Positions 18,157 through 27,589 are shown, counted from the first letter of the stretch. The stretch: DNA of 64,000 nt from Corallococcus macrosporus DSM 14697 (GCF_002305895.1 NZ_CP022203.1:7040001-7104000), one strand, 5' to 3'. The notes: generated by a model not told the origin, from the sequence alone. Translations and numbers: made by a program.

Positions 18157-21100
18157 TCAGCCGAACTCCACCACCCGCATGCCGAACAGGCGGTCCACCG
18201 CCAGGAGCAGGTCGTCACTCACCTGCACCTTGATGGACGTGTTGCCGATGAGCGCCTCGCCCTCGCCCTTGAAGAGCACGCTCACCGCCACGGGCGTGGC
18301 GCCGGCGTACTTCTTCGCCAGCTCGTGCAGCTTCGCCACCCGGTCCTCCGTCAGGAGGTCCGCCGGCACGCGCAGCTCCAGGCGCTTGGTGCGCTTCTCG
18401 CGCACCGCCTTGAGGCTCTGGATGTCGTCGACGATGAGCTCCGGCGTGGGCGCGTCCTCGTCACGCTGGCTGATCTGCACCGTGCCGGACACCAGGATGG
18501 GGTCGTCCGACTTGAGCAGGTGCTCCCAGTGCTCGAAGCCCGGCTTGGGGCCCTGCTTCGCCCACTTGCCGTCCTTGCCCATCACGTTGCGCGTGCCGTC
18601 CTTGCCCGGGAAGCACACCAGCTCGATGGAGCCGGACAAGTCTTCAATCGTCACCCACGCCATGCGCTTGCCCGTCTTCGTGGGCCGCTCGCGCAGCACC
18701 GTGACGATGCCCGCCACCGTGAGCTTGTCGTCCTTGCGCGCGCGCTGCACCGCCGTAATGGGCCGCGCGTAGCGCTTCAGCTCCTTGTCGTACTGGTGCA
18801 GCGGATGGCCGGACACGTAGAAGCCGATGGCCTCCTTCTCCAGCGACAGCCGCTCCTTCTCCGACCAGTCCTCCACCTCGACGTAGTCGTCCTTCAGCCC
18901 GCCGCCGCCACCCGAGGACGGACCGGCCAGCATGCCGAACAGCGAGCTCTGCCCGGCCGCCTTGTCCTTCTGGCTGGCCGAGCCGCGGTTCATCGCCTTC
19001 TCGATGGTGTCGAAGATCTGCCGGCGCGAGCGCTTCTCGAAGTCGAAGGCGCCCGCCTTCACCAGCGCTTCCATCACCTTCCGGTTCACCTTGCGGCTGT
19101 CCACGCGCTCGCAGAAGTCGAACAGGCTCTTGAAGTGGCCGTCCTTGCGCGCCTCCAGGATGGACTCGATGGCGCCCTCGCCCACGCCCTTGATGGCGCC
19201 CAGGCCGAAGCGGATCTTCCCGTCCACCGCGCCGAACTCCATGTCGGACTGATTCACATCCGGCGGCAGCACCTCGAGGCCCGACTCGCGCGCCTCGCCG
19301 ATGTGCTTCACCACCTTGTCCGTGTTGTCCTTCTCGCTGGAGAGAAGGGCCGCCATGAACTCGCAGGGGTAGTGCGCCTTCAGCCAGGCCGTGTGGATGG
19401 TGACCAGGCCGTAGGCCGCCGAGTGGCTTTTGTTGAAGCCGTACTCGGCGAACTTCTCCATCAGGTCGAAGATTTCACCGGCGACCTTGAGGTCGACGTT
19501 GTTCTTCGCGCAGCCCTCGAGGAAGCCGGCCCGCTCGGCCTGCATGACCTCGGCCTTCTTCTTGCCCATGGCGCGGCGAAGCAGGTCCGCGCGGCCCAGG
19601 GTGTAGCCACCCAGGACCTGCGAAATCTGCATCACCTGCTCCTGGTACACGATGACGCCGTAGGTGTCCTTGAGCACCGGCTCCAGCGCGGGGTGCGGGT
19701 ACGACACCTTCTCCCGGCCGTGCTTGCGGTTGATGAAGACGTCCACCATGCCGGAGTCCAGCGGACCCGGGCGGTAGAGCGCGCCGGCGGCGATGACGTC
19801 TTCGAAGCAGTTCGGCTTGAGCTTCACGACCATTTCCGTGAAGCCGCTGGACTCCATCTGGAAGACGCCGGCCGTGTCGCCCTTGGCCATCAGCTCCCAG
19901 GTCTTCTCGTCGTTGAGCGGAATCTCGTGCCGCGGGATGTCCTTGTCGTGGTTGCGCTTCACCAGGTCCAGCGCGTGCTGAATCACCGTGAGCGTCTTCA
20001 GCCCCAGGAAGTCGAACTTCACCAGGCCGGCCGCCTCCACCTCGTCCTTGGCGAACTGGGTGATGAGCGTCTTCTCACCCGGCGGCTGGTAGACGGGCAC
20101 GAACTCCCACAGCGGCTTGTCGGCGATCACCACGCCGGCGGCGTGCATGCCGGGCTGGCGGTGCAGGCCCTCCAGCGCGAGCGCGATTTCCAGCACGTCC
20201 TTGGTGGTGACGGGCTTGCCCTCCACCTCGCCGATGTTGGAGGGCGTCTCCATCATCTCCTTGAGGCGAGGCTCCATCTCGATGGCCTCCTTCAAGGTGA
20301 TGTTGAGCACCTCCGGCACCAGCTTCGCGATGCGGTCACCTTCACTGAAGGGCAGCGCGAACACGCGGCATACGTCGCGCAGCACGCTCTTCGCCTTCAG
20401 CGAGCCGAAGGTGATGATCTGCCCCACGTTCATCTCGCCGTACTTGCGGCCGACGTACTGGATGACCTCGTCCCGGCGGTCCTGGCAGAAGTCGATATCG
20501 AAGTCGGGCATCGACACGCGTTCCGGGTTCAGGAAGCGCTCGAAGAGGAGGTTGTACGGGATGGGGTCCACGTCGGTGATGCGCAGCGCGTAGGCCACCA
20601 GGCTTCCAGCGCCGGAGCCACGGCCCGGGCCCACCGGGATGTTCATCTTCTTCGCCCAGTTGATGAAGTCCTGGACGATGAGGAAGTAGCCGCTGAACCC
20701 CATCTTCTGGATGACGCCAATCTCCAGCGCCAGGCGCGCCTGGTACTGCTCGCGGTCGATGGGGTACGTGACGGTGGCCGCCAGCTCCTTGAAGCGCTCG
20801 CGCAGGCCTTCGTAGGCCAGCTCCGCCATGAAGCTGTCCGGCGTGTGGCTGTCCGGCACCTTGAAGGTGGGCAGCATGGGCTTGCCCAGCTTCAGCTCCA
20901 GGTTGCACTGCTCCGCGATGCGCTGGGTGTTGTGGACCGCCTCGGGCGTGTCCTTGAAGAACTCCAGCATCTCCGTGGGGCTGGTGACGTAGAGCTTGTC
21001 CGTGGAGTGCCTCATGCGCTTGCCGTCCGCCAGCGTCTTGCCGCTGGCGATGCACATGAGCAGCTCGTGCGCCCGCGCGTCCTCGCGCTTGATGTAGTGC

Positions 21101-21711
21101 GCGTCCGCGGTGGCGCACAGCGGGATGTCCAGGTCGCGCGAGAGCTGGAAGAGGTTCTCGTTCGCCTTCTCCTGCTCCGGCATCCCGTTGGACTGCACCT
21201 CCAGGAAGAAGTGCCCGGGCTCGAAGATGTCCTTGTACTCCTGCGCTGCGCGGCGGGCGTGGTCCATGTCGCCGCGGAAGCAGGCGCTGGTGATTTCACC
21301 CCCCAGGCAGGCGGTGAGCGCGAACAGGCCCTTGCTGTGCTCGGCGAGCACCTTCTTGTCGATGCGCGGGTGGTAGTAGAACCCGTGCATGTACGCGGTG
21401 GAGGAGAGGTAGCGCAGGTTGGCGTAGCCCTCCGCGTTCTTCGCCACCAGGATGAGGTGGTGGGAGACCTTCTCGGAGCGGTCCTCGCGCCCCTTCGGCC
21501 CGGCGACGTAGGCCTCCATGCCGAGAATCGGCTTGATGCCCGCGTCCTTCGCCTTCTTGTAGAAGTCGATGGCGCCGAACATGTTGCCGTGGTCCGTCAC
21601 GGCGACGCTGCTCATCCCCTTCTCCTTCACCGTCTTGATGAGGTCCTTCATCCGGATCGCCCCATCGAGGAGCGAGTAGAGGGTGTGCAGGTGGAGGTGG
21701 GTAAAGGACAT
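18157..21711 (-). CDS. dnaE: DNA polymerase III alpha subunit
   Basis: The 1184-residue replicative polymerase begins with the PHP domain (HLHTLYSLLDGAI; DHGNMFG), then the polymerase palm with GPGRGSGAGSLVAY and the catalytic PDFDIDF near residue 400, and RREDLLRRAMGKK-like finger motifs (here RADLLRRAMGKKK). The C-terminal part includes helix-hairpin-helix and OB-fold regions (TVAGIVTVLRERPTKTGKRM). The length is normal for DnaE1. The open frame runs upstream to 21906, but the ATG at 21711 directly precedes SFTHLHLHT, the conserved N-terminus, with GGAG about 11 bases upstream. The crotonase and tyrA genes follow on the same strand. Confidence 0.97.
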   Translation of the reverse strand: MSFTHLHLHTLYSLLDGAIRMKDLIKTVKEKGMSSVAVTDHGNMFGAIDFYKKAKDAGIKPILGMEAYVAGPKGREDRSEKVSHHLILVAKNAEGYANLRYLSSTAYMHGFYYHPRIDKKVLAEHSKGLFALTACLGGEITSACFRGDMDHARRAAQEYKDIFEPGHFFLEVQSNGMPEQEKANENLFQLSRDLDIPLCATADAHYIKREDARAHELLMCIASGKTLADGKRMRHSTDKLYVTSPTEMLEFFKDTPEAVHNTQRIAEQCNLELKLGKPMLPTFKVPDSHTPDSFMAELAYEGLRERFKELAATVTYPIDREQYQARLALEIGVIQKMGFSGYFLIVQDFINWAKKMNIPVGPGRGSGAGSLVAYALRITDVDPIPYNLLFERFLNPERVSMPDFDIDFCQDRRDEVIQYVGRKYGEMNVGQIITFGSLKAKSVLRDVCRVFALPFSEGDRIAKLVPEVLNITLKEAIEMEPRLKEMMETPSNIGEVEGKPVTTKDVLEIALALEGLHRQPGMHAAGVVIADKPLWEFVPVYQPPGEKTLITQFAKDEVEAAGLVKFDFLGLKTLTVIQHALDLVKRNHDKDIPRHEIPLNDEKTWELMAKGDTAGVFQMESSGFTEMVVKLKPNCFEDVIAAGALYRPGPLDSGMVDVFINRKHGREKVSYPHPALEPVLKDTYGVIVYQEQVMQISQVLGGYTLGRADLLRRAMGKKKAEVMQAERAGFLEGCAKNNVDLKVAGEIFDLMEKFAEYGFNKSHSAAYGLVTIHTAWLKAHYPCEFMAALLSSEKDNTDKVVKHIGEARESGLEVLPPDVNQSDMEFGAVDGKIRFGLGAIKGVGEGAIESILEARKDGHFKSLFDFCERVDSRKVNRKVMEALVKAGAFDFEKRSRRQIFDTIEKAMNRGSASQKDKAAGQSSLFGMLAGPSSGGGGGLKDDYVEVEDWSEKERLSLEKEAIGFYVSGHPLHQYDKELKRYARPITAVQRARKDDKLTVAGIVTVLRERPTKTGKRMAWVTIEDLSGSIELVCFPGKDGTRNVMGKDGKWAKQGPKPGFEHWEHLLKSDDPILVSGTVQISQRDEDAPTPELIVDDIQSLKAVREKRTKRLELRVPADLLTEDRVAKLHELAKKYAGATPVAVSVLFKGEGEALIGNTSIKVQVSDDLLLAVDRLFGMRVVEFG

Positions 21712-22020
21712 AAGCGCGTTCCGCTCCTGGAGGCCGGGGTGCTGCCGCCGAACACTAGGGCCCTCATCCCCTGCTCGCCAGTCCAGTGTTGCGGCTTCCT
21801 GGCCAGCGCGCGCGGGGCCGGAAAATCGGCCCTTTGCGACGTTCCGCCATGGGCGGAAGCCCTGGACAAGCCGCTGGAAGCCCGCTGGGCGTGCAGGCGG
21901 CTTCATACTTCTTCACGGCGGGTACAAGTCCCTGCAACGGAGGGCCGGCACATTGGCCACCGTCGCCCATTGGGGGGCGACGTCACGTGGAGCCCTCCCG
22001 CGCTCCACCAGGAGAAAGCC
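21712..22020. promoter_or_regulatory. Divergent intergenic region with two short inverted repeats
   Basis: This 309-bp stretch separates divergent dnaE and the Spy-like gene and should hold both promoters. I see no convincing gene in it. TTCCGCC at 21842-21848 and GGCGGAA at 21852-21858 form a 7-bp dyad with a 3-bp spacer. CGTCGCCC at 21961-21968 and GGGCGACG at 21975-21982 form an 8-bp dyad about 40 bp before the Spy-like start. A good ribosome site (AGGAG) precedes position 22021. The dyads are seen directly; a regulator-binding role is a guess. Confidence 0.4.
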
Positions 22021-22464
22021 ATGATGAAGCGGTTCGCCGTGGTCGGTTCCGCGCTGCTCGCCGTCGCCCTGCTCAGCGGCTTCGCGCTGCGTGGCGGCCC
22101 CCGCTGGGGCAAGGACCCGGAGCGCGTGAAGCAGTTTGTCACGTGGAAGCTCGACGACAAGCTGGACACCCTGGACGCCACCCAGGCGCAGCGCCAGTCC
22201 ATCCACGCCGTGAAGGACCGGCTGTTCGCCGACGGCATGCAGTTGATGAAGGAGCACCACGCGGTGCGCGAGGAGGCCTTCCAGCAGCTCGCGTCGGACA
22301 CGCCGGACCGGCAGCGGCTCCACGCCCTGGTGGACGCGCGCATCGAGGCCATGCGCGCCTTCGCTCACAAGGCGACAGACGCCGCCCTGGAGGTCCACGG
22401 CACGTTGACGCCGCGGCAGCGCCAGGAGCTGGCCGAGCGGTACCGCGAGCACGTCAGCCCCTGA
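22021..22464 (+). CDS. Spy/CpxP-like periplasmic protein
   Basis: The 147-residue protein has a signal peptide (about residues 1-25) and a mature helical part. Two LTxxQ-like motifs, LDATQAQRQ and LTPRQRQEL, bracket the helices, as in Spy/CpxP and metal-sensing periplasmic proteins. Such proteins act as small periplasmic chaperones or dampen envelope-stress signalling. It is short, and no sensor kinase or efflux genes lie beside it. AGGAG lies six bases before the ATG at 22021. Confidence 0.75.
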   Translation: MMKRFAVVGSALLAVALLSGFALRGGPRWGKDPERVKQFVTWKLDDKLDTLDATQAQRQSIHAVKDRLFADGMQLMKEHHAVREEAFQQLASDTPDRQRLHALVDARIEAMRAFAHKATDAALEVHGTLTPRQRQELAERYREHVSP

Positions 22465-22558
22465 GGCGCCCACACGCCACCGGTGCGCCCGGGACAGGTG
22501 GGGTGTGTGCTTGCGGGAAAGGGTGGGCGTGGCGGCGCGCCACGGCTAGTTTAGATGC

Positions 22559-23356
22559 GTGAATTACACCGACTACGCAAAGCGGATCCGCGCCCACGCC
22601 CACCTCGCGGACGTCTCCGAATACGGCCGCGTCATGGAGGGGGAGCGGGACTATCCGCTCTTCCGGCTCGTCGTTCCCGGAGAGCGTTGGCTGGTCATCA
22701 CCTCCGGCTTCCACGGCGAGGAGCCCGCCGGGCCGCTGACGCTGGCGGAGCACTTCGCGCAAGTGGCGGCCTACGCGGTGGAGCGCGGCGTGGGCCTGCG
22801 CGTCTACCCCTGCATCAACCCGTCTGGCTTCGAGGACGGCACCCGCTACAACCGCGGCGGCGAGAAGCCCAACAACGACTTCATGCGCTACGAGGTGGCG
22901 CCCGGCGAATGGGTGGGCGAGCTGAACGTCGCGCGGCCCATCCTGCGCTGGGCGCTGTACGACGGCGGCCCCAAGGAGACGCGGGCCATCCGCGGCGAGC
23001 TGGCGCGCTACCCCGCCCCGGCCGCCGCGCTCGACATCCACCAGGACAACTACCTGGGCGGGACCGCGACGTACGCATACACCTTCGGAGACAAGGCCGC
23101 CTACCGCCCGCTGGTGGAGGCCAGCGCGAAGCACCTGACCGTCGTGCGCAGCCAGAAGGTGGACGACCACAGCTTCACCGACGCGGACGGCCTCATCGAG
23201 TACCACGACGGCAGCGTCACCGACTGGTACTCGCGCCAGGGCGTGCCCTACACGGCCGCGCTGGAGACGACGACGGCGACGCCGCAGGCCGTGTGTGACA
23301 CGGTCAACCTCCTCTGGATTCGCGGCTTCATCGACCTGGCCGCGCGCGGCGGCTGA
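22559..23356 (+). CDS. M14-family / succinylglutamate desuccinylase-like zinc hydrolase
   Basis: The 265-residue soluble protein has the zinc ligands of carboxypeptidase-like hydrolases: HGEE near residue 52 (H-x-x-E), the third His in LDIHQDNYLGG, and a catalytic Glu in AALETTTATP near the end. RYNRGG near residue 97 may bind the substrate carboxylate. Members remove a terminal amino acid or an N-acyl group from peptides or amino acids; the substrate is unclear here. The start is GTG at 22559; an overlapping ATG at 22555 is in the wrong frame. It is convergent with the next gene by 18 bp. Confidence 0.75.
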   Translation: MNYTDYAKRIRAHAHLADVSEYGRVMEGERDYPLFRLVVPGERWLVITSGFHGEEPAGPLTLAEHFAQVAAYAVERGVGLRVYPCINPSGFEDGTRYNRGGEKPNNDFMRYEVAPGEWVGELNVARPILRWALYDGGPKETRAIRGELARYPAPAAALDIHQDNYLGGTATYAYTFGDKAAYRPLVEASAKHLTVVRSQKVDDHSFTDADGLIEYHDGSVTDWYSRQGVPYTAALETTTATPQAVCDTVNLLWIRGFIDLAARGG

Positions 23357-23374
23357 CGGCGGGGCGGCGGCGGG

Positions 23375-24580
23375 CTACGGCGAGCGCGCGCTGCCCACCC
23401 GCCGCGACCACAGCGTGAGGAGGTTGCGGACCACCGAGCCCTCCGGCACCTCCGCCCCGGGAGGCACCTCCGCCTGGATGCCGTGCGCGGACAGCGGATG
23501 GAACGGGTTGTTCTCCTCGGGCGACGTCAGCGGCACGGACGCGTCCGCGGGGCGGAAGCCGAAGGCCAGCGCGCGCTGCTGCACCGGCCGGCTGTGCAGG
23601 TAGCGGAGCCACTCCAGCGCGGCCTCCCGCTGGCGGGGCAACACCCAGTCGCCTTCCAGCACCGCCGCCGGATGGTCGCTCCAGGACGTGAGCGTCGGGT
23701 AGAGCACCTTCAGCGCCCCCCAGTTGCCCGGCGGCTGGGAGAGCTGGGCGATGGCCAGGTTCTCGTACACCACCGCGATGTCGTAGCGGGACGGGCCGAA
23801 GCGGACCATGTCCGCCATCAGCGTGCCGGTGGATTGAGGGAAGCGTCCCGCGCCCCGCTCCAACTGGCTGAGCCACGTCTGGAACCGGGGCTCCAGCAGG
23901 TCCGCCACCGTCAACCCGCTTTGCTTGCCATGGAACTCCAGCGACGCCAGCAGCAGCGCCTGGAGCCCGGAGTTGGAGCGCGTGGGGTCCGTGTGGCCCA
24001 GCTTCACGAAGCCCCACTCCGGCTGACCGCCCACCGCCGGCCAGCCCTGGTCGCTGGCCACCGCGCCGTGGAGGACCTTCCAGGACACCGGGCCCCCGCC
24101 GCTGGCGCGCTGGAGCACCTCCGCCCGGCCCTCCCACGCCACGAACACCAGCGGCGTCTTCACCAGGGGCCGCGGCGCCGCCTCGCCCGCCGCGGCGAAC
24201 AGCGGCGCACGCGCGGCATCCGTGGCCCAGTCCGACTCCAACATCCGCAGCACCGCGCTGTCCGCGGGGCTCCACACCGTGGGCCGCTCACGGCCTTCGA
24301 GGATGCCCTGCGCCGCCTCCAGCGAGCCCCGGCCCACCAGGTTCACCCGGATGTGCGGATGCGCCTTCTGGAAGTCCGCCGCCGCCGCCTCCACCCACGC
24401 CTTCTTCTCCGTGCTGTAGAGGAAGGTGATCTCCGTCCGCACCGCGCGCGTGGAGACGGGCGCCGGCGCCGCGGGGCGCGCCGCGCCCCCCTCGCGTTCG
24501 GAGGCTCGCCGCGCGGACAGGTAGAGGGCTCCACCCAACGCCGTGAGCACTCCGATGATGATGAGGACCGCGGGCTTCAT
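23375..24580 (-). CDS. Membrane-anchored extracellular solute-binding protein
   Basis: The 401-residue protein has an N-terminal membrane segment (residues 4-23) that is probably not cleaved, a short Ala/Pro linker, and a periplasmic-binding fold. It begins TEITFLYSTEKKAWVEAAAADFQKAHP and includes TRSNSGLQALLLAS and a VVYENLAIAQL segment typical of family-1/molybdate-type binding proteins. Near the C-terminus is LHSRPVQQRALAFGFRPAD. No ABC permease or ATPase lies next to it, so it may deliver ligand to a distant transporter or act as a receptor domain. It is divergent from the following lipoprotein gene. Confidence 0.7.
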   Translation of the reverse strand: MKPAVLIIIGVLTALGGALYLSARRASEREGGAARPAAPAPVSTRAVRTEITFLYSTEKKAWVEAAAADFQKAHPHIRVNLVGRGSLEAAQGILEGRERPTVWSPADSAVLRMLESDWATDAARAPLFAAAGEAAPRPLVKTPLVFVAWEGRAEVLQRASGGGPVSWKVLHGAVASDQGWPAVGGQPEWGFVKLGHTDPTRSNSGLQALLLASLEFHGKQSGLTVADLLEPRFQTWLSQLERGAGRFPQSTGTLMADMVRFGPSRYDIAVVYENLAIAQLSQPPGNWGALKVLYPTLTSWSDHPAAVLEGDWVLPRQREAALEWLRYLHSRPVQQRALAFGFRPADASVPLTSPEENNPFHPLSAHGIQAEVPPGAEVPEGSVVRNLLTLWSRRVGSARSP

Positions 24581-24748
24581 GTACCGGCTCGCACTTCTGG
24601 AACGGGGCTCGGCTCCGGGTCAGCCTTGTAGGCAACCTCCGTGACGCCGTACAGGGGCGGCCCCGCCATCCCGGAATCCGCGCCCCGAAACTCGAGCGTC
24701 CGCTTCTGTACGTTTGTTTGAACTCAAATGACATGCCAGAATGGGCGG

Positions 24749-25588
24749 ATGACGGCAAACATTCGGCGGCTCGTGCTTGCGGGCCTGGGCACGGCGCTGA
24801 GCGCGTGCGCGACCAAGCCCGCTCCTCCCGTGGAGCTCTATTCGCTCGGCATGTCCCGAGCGGAGTACCGGGACTACAAGAAGGCGAAGGCGGACCCCTG
24901 TGCGTCCTCGGAACCGCGGTGGTTGGCGGACGAGCTGACGACGGTGAACGGGGCGATGGCGCGCTTCCTCCGGGAGACGGAGGAGCTCTCCAACCTGGAC
25001 GCACCGGGCCATGCCAGGAAGCTGGCGCTCCTGCGGGAAGCCACGGAGAGCCTCCCCCCCATCATGGAGGTGCACCGCTACACGCTCAACCGCCTGAAGG
25101 ACTGCGGCTTCCGCAACACCGGGGCCTTCCCGGAGATTGCCCGCCGGGGCCGCGAGCTGTTGGGAGAGGTCGAGGCCCGGTTCGAGGAGGGCCCCAAGGC
25201 CCTGGCGGCGGTGGCGCTGCGGGATGCCCAGCGGCAGTGGCAGGCGGAGAAGCCGGAGCGGGAGGCGGCCGCTCGCCGGACCTGGTGCCCGCCCAATCCG
25301 CAGATGGGCCAGACGGACCTGTACTACGCGCGGCAGGAGGTGAACGGCCTCAAGATGTGGCGCTTCTGCGACGGGCACCTGGTGGAGCAGCGCGCCGACG
25401 GCGAGCCCGTGCTCATCCAGCCCGACGGCCTGACGTGGCGCATGCGACGGCGCATCAAGCCCCAGTCCTACCTGGACGCCGCGCGCAACTACCCGCCAGC
25501 GGAGATGGACCGGCTGCCCACCAGCCTGCCGACCTCCGGCCAGGGCGCCGCCAAGAAGTCGTCCACGCCCAGCGGCGGGCCGGGCTAG
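24749..25588 (+). CDS. Hypothetical lipoprotein
   Basis: The 279-residue protein has a lipoprotein signal with the lipobox LSAC at residues 15-18 of the start I chose. An ATG at 24728 would add seven residues before the charged n-region and is less likely. The mature part has charged helical segments (REATESLPPIMEVHRY) and a small domain with WCPPNPQMGQTDLYYARQE and WRFCDGHLVE, with Cys residues that could form a disulfide. I do not recognise the family. It is probably envelope-anchored. The end is convergent with the WGR gene across a hairpin. Confidence 0.65.
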   Translation: MTANIRRLVLAGLGTALSACATKPAPPVELYSLGMSRAEYRDYKKAKADPCASSEPRWLADELTTVNGAMARFLRETEELSNLDAPGHARKLALLREATESLPPIMEVHRYTLNRLKDCGFRNTGAFPEIARRGRELLGEVEARFEEGPKALAAVALRDAQRQWQAEKPEREAAARRTWCPPNPQMGQTDLYYARQEVNGLKMWRFCDGHLVEQRADGEPVLIQPDGLTWRMRRRIKPQSYLDAARNYPPAEMDRLPTSLPTSGQGAAKKSSTPSGGPG

Positions 25589-25608
25589 TCAGGCACGGCC
25601 GGTCCGGA

Positions 25609-25633
25609 AGCGCGTGGGCCCACCCCACGCGCT
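25609..25633. terminator. Hairpin between convergent genes (candidate bidirectional terminator)
   Basis: AGCGCGTGGG at 25609-25618 and CCCACGCGCT at 25624-25633 form a perfect 10-bp stem with a 5-nt loop in the 54-bp gap between the convergent lipoprotein and WGR genes. No T-run follows on either strand, so termination is inferred from stem strength and position. Confidence 0.5.
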
Positions 25634-25642
25634 CCCGGCGCC

Positions 25643-26509
25643 TCAGGCGCCCAGGCGAGCCAGGCGCCCGGCGAGGTGCGTGTCCTTCGAGGCATCCACC
25701 GACTGGGCCCAGGTGGCCAGCGAACCCCCGCGGGAGGACAGTTGGTCCTCCACGTGCGGCCTGAGCCGCGTCCACCGCTTCGCCCAGCCCTCCTCGGAGG
25801 GCGCCCCCGCCTGCCCGGGGCGCTCCGCCAGCAGCAGCCCCAGGCGCAGCGCCAGCTCCGGCTGCCCCAGCGCCGAGGCCTGCCGGGCCACCTGCGTCGC
25901 AGCGGGGACGGCGTCAGGCGCGGCGAGCCACACCTCGGCCGCGCGGGCGAAGGCCGCCACGTCCAGTTCGCCCAGCAGCGCCAGCGCGTGGCGCAGCGGG
26001 AGCCGGCCGTCCTTCCCCGGGGAGACGACGCGCGCCATCAGCGCGTCGAAGGTGCCCGCCAGCTCCGGGTGGGCCGCCGGATCCACGCCGCCCAGGGCGC
26101 GCAACGCCCGCCTCGCGCGCCGGGCCCGGGACGTCACCTCCCAGCTTCGCCACCCCAGGCGGGCCCGCAGCGCGGCCAGCGCCTCGGCGGCGGCCTTCAC
26201 CGTTTCGGGCGTGGGCGTGGCGGCGGGGACGCGGCGCGGCAGCTCGGGCTTCTTCGGCGCGGGCGGCGGCGCGGGCGTGGGCGCGGCCTCGGCGGCGCCG
26301 CCCTCCGTCACCTCGCGGTAGCCCTCCCGCAGCTTCTCCGCGACCTTCTTCTCGTATTCCTTCCGAGCGCCCGCCTCGTCCGCGAACGCCTTCTCCCGCC
26401 GCTGGCCGGCGGTGCCGATGCGGCCGAAGGTGACGATGAAGGTGTTGCCCTTGAGCTCCGGCTCCCAGAACTTGGAGCTGGAGCCTTCCACGAACTCGAA
26501 CCTTCGCAT
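25643..26509 (-). CDS. WGR-domain protein
   Basis: The 288-residue protein opens with a WGR domain (about residues 1-75): FEFVEGSSSKFWEPELKGNT, then FGRIGTAGQ in place of the usual WGRIG core, and a Lys-rich helix with KEYEKKVAEKLREGY. A Pro/Ala linker follows, then about 190 residues of helical repeats (LPLRHALALLGELD; AAATQVARQAS-like). WGR domains bind DNA or nucleic acids in PARPs and MolR-like regulators; there is no PARP or other catalytic domain here. It starts 3 bp after the epimerase gene ends, so the two are almost certainly cotranscribed. Confidence 0.75.
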   Translation of the reverse strand: MRRFEFVEGSSSKFWEPELKGNTFIVTFGRIGTAGQRREKAFADEAGARKEYEKKVAEKLREGYREVTEGGAAEAAPTPAPPPAPKKPELPRRVPAATPTPETVKAAAEALAALRARLGWRSWEVTSRARRARRALRALGGVDPAAHPELAGTFDALMARVVSPGKDGRLPLRHALALLGELDVAAFARAAEVWLAAPDAVPAATQVARQASALGQPELALRLGLLLAERPGQAGAPSEEGWAKRWTRLRPHVEDQLSSRGGSLATWAQSVDASKDTHLAGRLARLGA

Positions 26510-26512
26510 GCC

Positions 26513-27508
26513 TCAGAGCATACGCGACGCCGTGCTCCGGTGCTCCGCCTTCAGCTCCCGGAGGCCTTCTTCTCGGGAGCGGCGGCCCTCGTAACCCAGC
26601 TCCCCGCGGGCCTTGTCATCCCGCACCGTCACCTCCCGCCCCATGAGCAGCACCTCGGCGCGGGTGAGCGGCGGGCGGCCGCCCAGGCCCAGGGTGCCCC
26701 ACAGCAGGTCCCCCACCGTGGCCACCGTCGCGGCCACGCCGTACGGCAGGGTGCGCTGGCCCGCGTCCACGCCCTGCGTGGCGAGCATGTCGGTGATGAA
26801 GCGCCGGAACTCCACGGGCGCTCCGTCGGTGAGGAAGTACGCCTCGCCGCCGCGCCCCTTCTCCGCCGCCAGCAGCATGCCCTCCACGCAGTTGGCCACG
26901 TGGCAGGTGGACGTCAGGTAGCGGCCACCGCTGAACCACCGGAAGCGCCCCGCCCGCACCGCCTCCAGGAACTGCGGGAGCAGCGACGTGTCGCCCGCGC
27001 CCCACACGAAGCGGGGCCGCACGGCCACGGTGACGAAGTCCGGGGCATTCACGCTCAGCACCCGCCGCTCCGCCTCGCCCTTGGTGGAGGGGTAGTCGCC
27101 GATGGGGCGCTCGGGCAGGGGCATCGTCTCGTCCACGCCCACCAGCGGCGAGCCATCCGCCAGCACCGCCTCCGTGCTGACGTGGACCAGCCGCTTGACG
27201 CCCGCGGCGCGCGCCGCCTCCAGCACCCGTTCGGTGCCGCGCACGTTCGTCTCGAAGAACTCGCTGCGCGCGCCCCAGCCCTTCACCAGCGCGGCGGCGT
27301 GGAAGACGGTGTCACAGCCCTCCATGCCCGCCTTGAGCCGCTCCACGTCCGACAGGTCGCCTTCGAAGGGCTCCGCGCCAGCCTCCGTCACCGCGGTCAT
27401 GGACGCGGTGGAGCGCGCCAGCGCACGGGCGGGCGTCCCCCGCACCTTCAGCGCGGCGAGGAGGTTCCTGCCCACGAAGCCTGAACCGCCGGTGACGAAT
27501 GCCCGCAT
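26513..27508 (-). CDS. NAD(P)-dependent epimerase/dehydratase (3-beta-HSD-like extended SDR)
   Basis: The 331-residue enzyme has the extended-SDR nucleotide motif TGGSGFVGRNL at residues 5-15 and DTVFHAAALVKGWG, plus the catalytic YPSTK motif around residue 140. VAVRPRFVWGAGD matches the 3-beta-hydroxysteroid dehydrogenase and sterol/NSDHL-like branch, which oxidises or reduces sterol-type or sugar substrates. The ATG at 27508 is preferred because AGGAG lies ten bases upstream; the GTG at 27517 is too close to it. The gene sits between the Eis-like acetyltransferase and the WGR gene in one direction. Confidence 0.85.
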   Translation of the reverse strand: MRAFVTGGSGFVGRNLLAALKVRGTPARALARSTASMTAVTEAGAEPFEGDLSDVERLKAGMEGCDTVFHAAALVKGWGARSEFFETNVRGTERVLEAARAAGVKRLVHVSTEAVLADGSPLVGVDETMPLPERPIGDYPSTKGEAERRVLSVNAPDFVTVAVRPRFVWGAGDTSLLPQFLEAVRAGRFRWFSGGRYLTSTCHVANCVEGMLLAAEKGRGGEAYFLTDGAPVEFRRFITDMLATQGVDAGQRTLPYGVAATVATVGDLLWGTLGLGGRPPLTRAEVLLMGREVTVRDDKARGELGYEGRRSREEGLRELKAEHRSTASRML

Positions 27509-27589
27509 GGCCTGCACGCTCCTGTGAAGGACTGCTCGCGCTCTAGCACTCCCGCGCCGGGCCCGATAGGGCGGGGCCCGGCGCGGGAC

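Noticed and set aside
18325-22020. Long plus-strand open frame antisense to dnaE, running into the Spy-like gene
   Set aside because: It is the complement of strongly biased dnaE codons; the encoded sequence is His/Val/Leu/Arg-rich without domains, and only its end (22021-22464) has a ribosome site and a signal peptide.
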